The position numbers were made by a program, and so were the translations under genes. Positions 1-10,000 of a stretch of 64,000 bases of DNA are shown piece after piece (position 1 is the stretch's first letter; every line of letters begins with the position of its first letter). The notes beneath the pieces were generated by a model. It saw only the letters and a list, made by a program, of their open reading frames with translations. It was not told the DNA's origin and made no database searches. The stretch is from Phoronis australis (taxonomy: Eukaryota > Phoronida > Phoronidae), in NCBI GenBank assembly GCA_002633005.1, contig NMRA01000346.1, positions 191,165-255,164 on the forward strand. The letters run 5' to 3'.

Positions 1-2904
1 ATCTGTTCTACCACAAAAGCCACACTGCACCCACGAAATAGATATATGGTGTATGGTACGGCGATATTGAAGTCTCGAGACCTATATTTGGGAAGTTCAC
101 TTATCACAAAGGTTGTAGCACCTTTTTTACAAGTTTGTGAATTTAGTCAAATATCTATGAAACTATTGATTTTAACTTATCAAAGGTATGTATTTTCTGA
201 AAGTAGAAAGCCTGCAGAATTTGATGTTTTGCTTTTTGCCAATCTACCCATAAATGAGTCAGTTGACCACATCATTTTCGTAAAATTTAAGTAAAAAGGT
301 TAATACTCATTCATGGCATAACAACGGTATCAAACATTATGTGACGTAAATGTTCAAGATTAAATTTCAAATATTCTGCGACCTTTTTTTGAATTGTCAT
401 TTCGTTTTCATTTTGTGCAACTCTTCAGTTTCAGATGGACATTATAAAATCCCCTCGTACCAAAATGAGACATTTTAAAATTATTCCTAAAAGCATTAGA
501 GAAAACTGCATACATCTAAGTGCCAATGAAAATTTCATGTGAGCCCCATCAGCCTTTTCTAAGATTTGATGCTCCGAAGTTAGCGAAATTTAGGCAGTTT
601 TGTAAGGTCCTACTCAATTGTAATGAAAACTTGCGGAATGTTGATGTTATTAAATGCATGTTCCTTTGATTTGCCTTGACTTTAAACCTGCACTTTGCGG
701 AGTTGTGCTGTTAAACGACAATCCCACGGAGGTACAGGCAATCAGTGGACAACTTGCGACGAAATATAAGTATATCTGACCACCGTTAGTCGTCGTATTG
801 TTGCAAAAAATAGAGACAATTTGAATTTGAAATGAAACGAAAATGTATCTAAGCACGTTTCTGTCTATAAATTGTACTCGATTCAGTGGGCGATTTTTTT
901 GCTTGGCGATCAGAGGAGTTACACAGTGTCACGGAGCACTTCTCTGGGTGATTGATTGGGTTCCTGTGCGTAGAGTATACCTTACAAGACATGGGAATGG
1001 ATTTGTTGTGGTAAAACAAATGCGCTGCACTGCTACATTGCTACTTGAGATACTTTCAGGTAACTGACAGTTTGATGTACATCACCGTTAAGAAGTGTTA
1101 AAATCAATGTATGAGGCACTCACTCGCTTTTTAGTGAGATCTGAACATTGTCAATTAGTAGACGCGATTTTCTCTTATATCTTCAACATAGAACGCAAAT
1201 GGACAAGTGCCAAGTTTTCTTCAATGCTTAACACAAAGTTTTGACTTCAGTTAGTTCTAGCTAGTTACAAATCTTTTAGCCGAAGTGCGGTTTCAAACCA
1301 TCTTAGACCTACGAGCTTATACGTATACAACAGCTGAGTCGACTGAAAGCCAATGAGCTATTATTTGTACAACAGTGAAATAAAGAATGCAGAGTTCTCT
1401 TCCGTTTGGCCGGGGACAAGGGCATGCGCACAATAGGTTTGGTATATGAACATTCGTAACATCGTTGTTTATGATCGCATGTTAAACCCACTTTTACAAA
1501 CCAGTTCATTGAACGAACTATCAGCAACACTTCAAGATACGAGAGTCTCAACTAAAACCAGGCATATAAGACTTTTAAAAGAAAGGGCCACTGCTTGATC
1601 AGCGCCAATCAGCAGAGACAGCATGCTATCGTAAGGAAACCACATTTTGATGGATTAGCACGTGGTTGGGCCCTATTTGAGCATAGGAAACCAACTTAAA
1701 GGCGAATCTCAACACTATATTGGGCTAAAGCGGTTGTTCAGTACTTCAGGATTTGGGTTTTAATAATGGTTGTGCGTCTGGTCGTAGGTGCGGAGTTCAT
1801 TAAATCCGAACTCGAGGCTGCGTATTTTATCTGATTGGGGACAGAAAACCTTTTCCATTATGGTATGGGAAAGTTAATGAAACATTTTGGATGGTTGAAT
1901 AACGTGCATTATAATACACATTTTGTGTAGATAAGAAGGAATACTCGCTTTCATGCATTGTAATCATAGGTGAATCCAAAGGGTCCGGACCCCCTTTTCC
2001 CTTGATTTTTGGTGACATTAAATCTAGAATTTGAAAACTGGGCCCCCCTTTCAAAAATCTTTAACCGACCCCATCTTTTATCCTGGATCCGACCCCACGT
2101 GATATTTCATTCACAATATCGACTTTTACTGCTCGATGCATTAACTGATGTGGTGTATTCTGCCCAAAAGTGTGACCACAATCCTTCTTATACGTTGGTG
2201 GAGCAAGTATGTTAGTAATATGCAAATATCTCCCAAAACTCAATCTATTCGTCTCTCAAAAGTTTATGGAATGTGTGTCGACCTGTTAAGTGTATTTATT
2301 ACGTAATTTTGTGTTTACCAAGACAATGATCTCTTAACTCATCGAACAATCACGTCAAACTTACAAGTTATGTATTACGCACGTACCTGTGACATTTGGA
2401 AACATATCCACTTCAAACATAGCACGAATCATCGCAAATATCAGACTCTTGACAGTAAAGCAATGAAACACATGTTCTCTAATTAAATTTTATTGACACA
2501 TCACTTCACTGAAAGTCGCTGCGTGTGATACATACCAATTCAAGCTTCCGTCAACCTAATTACTGAATGTATAGGTCATGTTTATACAATTTATTAGTTG
2601 TTTCTCACAATACGTTTTAATCCGCTATGCAACAGATTAATGAAAATGTTCATTGCAGGAATCTTTCCACCGGTGACTGTCATTTCGTAGAAAATTATTG
2701 CGTAGGAATATTCATCATGGCATCCGCTTAAGTTTCAGTAAATATTTGAGCTCTATCACAGGGCCTCTACATGTATCCTAGCCGATGTATGATAGGCCTT
2801 AACCATGTCACGTGTGCTTCGAATCTATCGGATCATGTCTTGGAAACCATTCCGACTAGCTTGGACTAGCTTGTTGTAACACAGTTTCTCTAATTAGTCT
2901 ATTT
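1..2904. other. Upstream region of the calcitonin-type gene, no gene seen
   Basis: No ORF here has recognisable motifs or splice context. About 296-620 matches a second copy near 15.59-15.92 kb (diverged dispersed repeat). 1975-2095 has C-rich and G-rich patches (ggtccggaccccc, ggatccgacccc) that could be MITE debris. The promoter of the + strand gene would lie here or further upstream but was not identified. Confidence 0.5.
296..620 (+). repeat. Dispersed repeat family B, copy 1
   Basis: Shares order and wording with 15588-15920 (acaacggta, attcaagat, atcatttcgttttc / gtcatttcgttttc, tgcaact, cataaaa/cattataaaa). Diverged, no coding capacity, ends not defined. Confidence 0.5.
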
Positions 2905-3165
2905 CTGTGCTACCTCACTTCGGAATAAGGTTACGGTGTGAGGGACTACATGTAGGCCTACCCTGACAATTTGATGTGATCCCACACTGAATAAGACAAC
3001 CGTGTAACGGACTACTTGCACACTGACAATTTGATGTGATCCTACATTGAATAAGACAACCGTGTAACGGACTACTTGCACACTGACAATTTGATGTGAT
3101 CCCACACTGAATAAGATTACCGTGTAACGGACTAGTTGCACGTTGACAATTTGATATCTCGATAT
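2905..3165 (+). repeat. Tandem repeat, 60-bp unit, about four copies
   Basis: The phrase gacaatttgatgtgatccca recurs at 2965, 3025 and 3085, with a decayed copy at 3145 and a partial one before 2965. Unit length is exactly 60, a multiple of 3, which is why an open frame runs through it on the - strand. It lies about 260 bases upstream of the precursor ATG. Confidence 0.93.
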
Positions 3166-3387
3166 GTTGAACTTTACGATCTAATAAATTTCTGACAATG
3201 TCATAATCGTTAGTTAAATCTTACGGAGCTGTAATCGTCAAAATCTGAAACGGTGACCGTACTTTTGTACAGAATACGTTACATGTACCGAGTATTGGTT
3301 GAGTGGAGCGTTCTGAAAAACGCCCCCTATCTACTGCCGTTGAAGTAAAACAGTACGCCATGTACCATATTTGTCTTTCTGTTACAG

Positions 3388-3420
3388 GGTTTGCCGTGTT
3401 GACAAAGAAATTTCATAGAG
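3388..3420 (+). promoter_or_regulatory. Possible 5' UTR start of the coding exon (acceptor after 3387)
   Basis: A pyrimidine-rich stretch ending in ttacag stops at 3387, 33 nt upstream of the ATG at 3421. It could be the 3' splice site of a 5' UTR intron, with the transcription start on a separate upstream exon. No first exon or promoter could be identified upstream. Confidence 0.35.
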
Positions 3421-3512
3421 ATGATAAAACCATCTAATATGTTTACTGGACTCGTCTGCCTTCTGTATTTAGTTTACACACACGCGGAGCCCGCTACTGA
3501 GGACATGTTAAG
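3421..3512 (+). CDS. Calcitonin-type precursor exon 1: signal peptide
   Basis: Thirty codons plus two bases. Residues 7-19 are hydrophobic (MFTGLVCLLYLVY) and are followed by THA, a good signal-peptidase site after Ala22, then an acidic start of the pro-region. The exon ends AG|GTATGG, and the split codon AG+A gives Arg31. The ATG at 3421 has G at -3; Met7 (3439) is an alternative start that would still leave a signal peptide. Too short to stand out as an ORF. Confidence 0.8.
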
Positions 3513-6500
3513 GTATGGTCAAGGTTACGGTGACACTCAGTGATTCTTGGTGGTTTTGGGCGTGAAAGAACGGAGTCAACCAATTTCAACAAAATTTTCC
3601 ACAGGTTGTAAAAAAATCTAAAAAATGGTGATTATGCTAACCCAAGGACTTTAAAGAATTCACTGACAAATTTCAGTAAAACTTATTCCAAAATACGTTT
3701 TCCGTTTATTTAAAAACGGAACTTTCACAACAAAATCAACAATCTTTTGAGATTTTAATGAAGAAAAATGCAGCGTAATTAAACAGATATCACTACGTGA
3801 AAATTTGCAGTTCACTTGTTGGTTTTAAAAAAATCCGAAGTATTTGAAAGCAGTCGAATTTTCTAGCGAATTTCAACATTTCGCATGACTGAGGAGACTG
3901 AAGTTTAACGAAAATTAAAGTCATCAGAGAAAAATAGGTCAAAGGCTAACATTCTGTCATGTGGAACAGACTAGAAATCGAGCAACTGTCTATCATGGAC
4001 TTCCTGAAACGCACAAAAACCAACCATGAGCCATCAATTTCAAATGAAATTCTGCCGTTGCTCAAAAAGATCATTAGTGGCACATTAGTCTGTGGTCTCT
4101 GAAATGACGTGCGCATGCGCATCGCAGGAAGTGGGAAACCGTCTCGTCAAAGCTGGAGATAAAGGGCATCCCTTCTTCTACAGCAAAATTATTTTACTTT
4201 TTCAATGACTTCCTAATGTGTGTTTCATAACATACGTGCAGAATATAGTATTAGATGCATTTGGTTTAATATAAAATATCTGAACATGTTATAAGCGTTG
4301 TCATGACGTTATTACCTCTGTGTGTAAAGTCACACTGCTCGTACAAGCATTTGTCAAAGAGTTTTTGAAACGAGACCGTTTTCTGGATTACCGTTCTCCC
4401 TGCTATGCTCATAACTTGCCAGAGAAAAATGTAAGAAACGTTTCACTAGGCGAAATCTGGGACTGAAATCTAAGCTTTACATGTACATTCAAAGTCGAAC
4501 TCGAAACTATGTTTGTCTTTTTCCGTTATACTTTAGCGCACAATCAAGGTAAGTGTCTGTTATTCTGTGCTGGTGTACATCATGATTAACGCTGGTGAGT
4601 TTTTATTCTAACTTGATGAACCCTAAATGCAAGCTACAAATCTAAGCAAAAACTAAGTAAAATCTCGAGATTTCGAGCTCAATCTGAAAAAAATGCTTTA
4701 ATGCTGGGGCCGGCATGTGCGAACTTGAACTACAAAACTTGCCAGAATAAAACATAATATGTTCGAGGACGGAATATTGGACACTTATGTGGAGTTTGCA
4801 CAAAAGTAAAACGGAAAAGGCAAGAAGTAATTTCGACAGCAGAGATTAGCCCCAAGCCATGATGAGATTTTTTTTCGTGTCTGTATGTATTTCTTACAGG
4901 GCGCTCGATCTCGTAACTAAAACTTCACGAATAGCTGACAGAATTGTTGTGCAGAAACAGTTTTGAGATTCGCTTATAATGCATGGCGATATCTCGCAGA
5001 GGCTTGCGTGATCACGCTTTTCTTGCAAGGAACTTGGTAAACAGAGCGCAGCCCTGTTCTAGCAAAAGATATCTCTCTCTCGTCAGAAAAGAAAATCAAC
5101 TGGACAACGAACGTGCTAGATTCCCAGGTCATTGTCTTGGCTTTTAGTGGCCGAACTGGGGAGATAACGACTTTACGTGAAGGTTTTTGTGTTCAATAGA
5201 AATAAGATAATTCACGCTATTGTTGTCTTACATACTAAATGAATTCTCCCGCAATTCATTCGAATGAAGACTATGTCATCTAATTTGATTTCTTGAAATT
5301 AGTTTGATTTATCGCCGACCTCTTTACAGATGCGCACTTCAACAAATCCATGAAGAGCTAATTACATTTAAAAGTCCATTTTTGTTCATCGTTTGGGATG
5401 GAATGTTTGTTTCAGTTCCTGTCGAGTTACTGTCCCACATTACACATGGTACCTGTAAATAGCGAGGGCCGATTTCAATGCACTGGCTACTCCAACGGAA
5501 AAATTCAATGCTGAATCTTTGATTTACATGACTTCTAAATCTGTGACTTCGTCTTAACTTATCTGAACTTTAAATTCTTGACAACCTTTGCTATCTTTTG
5601 GTCTGTTTTTGCGATTTTGCTTAGCTGTCGGTAACACGTTTTCATCGTTCTGCGTTCAACATTTTTCACATTACAGACTTATTAGTCTGACAAACATCGT
5701 GTGAATTGTGTAATCCTAAAAAAACAGTGTTCCTTACTCAAATCTTGTGAAAAATATTGCTGACGTCAGTTATGTGGACAATATTATTGATATAATCAAA
5801 ATGAACGACATCCTAAAATAATCAATTCAGTCTCAGTTGCGTCTATAAGAGGATGGTCCTTACATCAAGCTTCTCCTTCAGTCCATTAAAACGACATCTT
5901 TAATGCATTACTGTCCAAGACAAGATTTGCTTCTGCAAGGATTTACAGAAAATTGTGTGCATTAACTAAGTGATAAGTCACGTGCACTTGGTTATGCGAC
6001 AACTTGTTTTTTGCTAAATTTTATACGTACATACCTATCAGGAAAGTTTGCATAAATAAAACATTTTATTTTCAGTTGATAATTTATTATTCCAAAACTC
6101 GACTTTTACTCATTCTGCTGTGTGAAAGTGAATGAACAGTGATATTACATAGTCAGATGTTCACATGACATCCATGTGACATAATTATATCAATAAATTA
6201 CGGGGGCATGTCCTTTATTTTGACAACAACCTTTGCTTTCAAAAATTGAAGTCGAAATACTGTGACTATGTGAAGGTAATACATGTACATTGAGACTGGC
6301 ACTCGGGAAAGTTTACGTAAAAGTTAAAATTAAACTACTCCTGGTTCATTAAATTTAAAGGCAGATTTTTTATTAGACCAATAATATTTGGTTTGATCTT
6401 GTTCTGAATATAGCGTCCCTGATTCGACATTTTTTTAGTCATTGAGTCACTATTTCGAAAAAGTAATGCACTTGAGGCAAACAAAAAGGATGCAGCATTT

Positions 6501-7038
6501 GTTCATTATTCATTGAATGACAAATTATGGCGTGGCTTTTCATAGCTTTTCAGAAACAAAAACACGAGACTTCAGCTGAGATTCATACGGGGGAAGTGTG
6601 TTTTTTAGTCGGTGTTTGCAGATCTCAAAATGAGTCGAGGCAGAGACCATAACCAACTTGGTTATTTGGCATGACACGTATCTTTAGTTTTGTCCTAATA
6701 AAGGCAAGGTCTTGTTTACATTGGTTTGTCGAGTTATCCTTGCTTTTATTCTCAATTTCCAGAAAACTTCAAGAACTCTCGGAAACTAGGTCTGCCTTAT
6801 CAAAATTACAAAACAGTATTGACGGTATGTCAGCAGACTACGAAAAAGCACAGTAAGTAACCACGAAATAGTTATTTGACTGACATGTTGTATGAAAATA
6901 TGCATATTGGCTGCATAAAACAAAACGCAAAAGTATGTTTAAAAGTATTGTAAGCAGAAACATAAACTCCAACCACTCGGAAACTGACCTTTGGCGACCA
7001 ATTAACGCAGTAATCTATTTCTTCATAGAAACAGTGCG

Positions 7039-7096
<58 letters not shown>

Positions 7097-10000
7097 AATT
7101 GCAGTCCAGCTTCCATGATAAGAGTCTTTTTAGGTGGCACGTTTTTACGGAACGTAAATAACTTCTTTATGTTAAGAGTATAACATGCTCTGTGGAAATA
7201 AAACGCTAAAAGTTTTCAATTCATGATAGTGATGTGCATTCCAATTGTACCAATATTCTACTTTGTTCGAATATCAGGAGACGTTACCGTAATCACAATT
7301 CTCAATCTTGAAATTGGTCTTGTATGAACGGAATTTCACCACAATGCACAGTTTTGGCTTAGACTGTTTAAAAACACCTACCATTGTGTTAGAAAGTTTC
7401 AATTCAAGATTAATTACATATACTTTTAAACGTTTCTCGTCGAGACAGATTCGCAAAATTTTGTGACTCCTGACAAGGTCCGTTACCATTGAGAAAATAA
7501 GGAAGTCGAGAAAGTGCTGAACAGATTTTGATGTTGGCCAACCTTAATATTACAAATTCGAAAATGGCGCGTGTACGCATTATGTACGCATTGTCTGTGA
7601 CTTGATTTGGTAACGGAAATGGAATAATATCCCGATACGAATTAGTGAAACCGATTTTACGATAGCAAAAGCTCAGAATCGATTTTCGTTTTTAACCAAA
7701 CAAACAGGGCGAACTATAGCTTTAATTTTTACTCAAAGTGACAGCTTATCAAGTTGCAGGGTCATTCATGGTTAAAATTAATCAACACAAATTAATCTTA
7801 CTAAGTAGTCTCCAACGCTGTTCATTCATCATACTTACGTATAGGAAACGCACGTGTGCAATAGGTGGCGGTATGAGTCACCATTGTCAACTGGATCTCT
7901 TACATCAACAAAAGCAGGCAAAGGAATGGCTCGCCAGCCCCAAAAGTCCGGGCAAAAGATCAATAGACTTTATCAATATTGAAGACGTAAGCAGCGTTGA
8001 TAGGTAACCGCGCATGTGCATGGGAGGTGCACGCCGTCACAATGCATGTTGAAATGCACGACCCTCGACCGTGGAGGAATGACGAAATATTTTTTGGTAT
8101 AAGTTCCATGCAGTTGATGGTAAACCTGGAGAGATTTAGTCAATATCTGACTCATGAAATTGGTACCCTACGTTCAATGCGTATGTTCAGGCTATGCGAA
8201 AAGTCAAATGAAAGTTTACACTGGATTTGCAACTTGTGCCGAACCCTTCTTGCACTCTAAGTTTTAGACCATTGGTTGGCGTGTTTTTAGCATTGTGTAG
8301 CTAAAGAAACCTGTTGTTTTGCACATAACAAGAATTGCATGTCAGTTGGTCAGCAGGTCACGACAAACCGATTTTCGTCCCACAAACTTTAGTAAGAGGC
8401 GGAAACAGGCCACCAAGTAGGACCCAACTGCTTTATTTACCTCCAGTAAAAACGCAATTCAAAAGGTCGTTTTTAGTAAATCATGGAAAATCGACACGAT
8501 ATCCTATTCTCACAAACTAATTTCCATTGCTTAATGATCAACTAAATTTTGTTCTGCATACTCTCGAAAACTGGAAAGCGTCCAATGTTATCAATCATCT
8601 TGAGCAATTCTGAAACAGAGGTTATCAAACTGAAGTGATACTTTACTCGAAATTGGCCAATGTTGCGAGGCTCAATTTTGGAGTCGAATCTCGAGTTAAA
8701 AGCTGTGGTCTGGAATCTTGGCCATTAGGTTTGCATGAAGCATGCTGTAGTCATATTAAGCACGTTTTCTGCACCAAAACTTCAAGGTTGTACTGTTGTA
8801 TGTTATTTTCTTTTGCCTGTGCATGATCACTGTCTCTTGTTCGCAAAGTAAACGTTGGGGTCAGTGCGCTCTGGGTGGACTTCCGGGTCACACATGCCGT
8901 CTGCCGCAGCTTGAACGTGCTCTGGATGCCAACGATTGGCTAAACGGACCGGCTCATTCACTGAGGCGAAAGAGAAGGTCCACCGACAATTCCAACGAAG
9001 CTAACTCTCGGCTCACTAGGTAAACCTGTTGCACTCATGGAGAAATAGTCTTTCAATTGCAACAAACACTCGCAAAAATATATTCAAAGCACAGCTGCTT
9101 AGTTTTTGTTCTTTTAAGAAAATTAAACTGTTTTACTGATAACGTGAATATTGCCTGAGATTTTCACCTGTGGTCATCAAAAACAATTTAATCATTTATA
9201 TCCTTTATATGATGGATTTGTTAACAAAGGGTAAGTTGCATGTTTCGTTCATTTATATTTTACACTTTGTATCTGTCCTGTATTGCATGCAAGCGTGGCT
9301 TCTTATATATGAATTCTAAAACTGCTAGTGACAAAATTGTTGGATTGATTTGAAGGGTTTTTAAACGATTCTGTGATACGCCATACCCCAACATTGAGTC
9401 TCAATATATTCTGTGATACGCCATACCCCAACATTGAGTCTCAATATATTCCTGTGATACGCCATACCCCAACAATGAGTCTCAATATATTCCTGTGATA
9501 CGCCATACCCCAACATTGAGTCTCAATACATTCTAGAAACGTTTCGGCTTTCCCATCATACATCCAAAGACGATAAAAAACAATTGTTTTTATAACTTCC
9601 GCTTTCTGAAGTCAGGACCGTGGAATTCAAATTAAATATGGTCTTAGCTGAAATGTTTTGTGTCACGTATACATGGATGGAGGCTCTTTGGAGGAACTTC
9701 TTTATTAAGCCTCCGCTATTATTTTCGTGTGTCAACATTGTTAATGTAGTTATCATAGTTTTTTGCAATTTGATTTTCATTTGGCTTGGGTAAAACAGTA
9801 TGGATCTCTATATGGTCAGAGATTTGTGGGGTGTTTCCCCGTTTAGCCACCTGTTGGCTCAAAATGTGGGTGTAGTTTCTCAGAAGTGCGCCCTGTAGAA
9901 CAAGACACTCATAAAGCACTCACGGCGAGAAATTTTCACTTGTAGGACGGAATCAGTGAATTCTAACCCGAGTCATCTGTACTTTAATGGCTCTAAATGT

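Noticed and set aside
1975-2095. C- and G-rich patches considered as a fourth copy of the 5-bp TSD TIR family
   Set aside because: The ends do not pair with each other and no target duplication could be found.
7987-7992. GTAAGC as alternative donor for exon 3 of the peptide gene
   Set aside because: It would leave phase 0 and break the frame with exon 4; the GTAACC donor at 8004 keeps phase 2 like all other introns.
9369-9535. Regular 40-bp repeats resembling a CRISPR array
   Set aside because: Units are contiguous with no unique spacers, and the sequence is animal DNA; a minisatellite.
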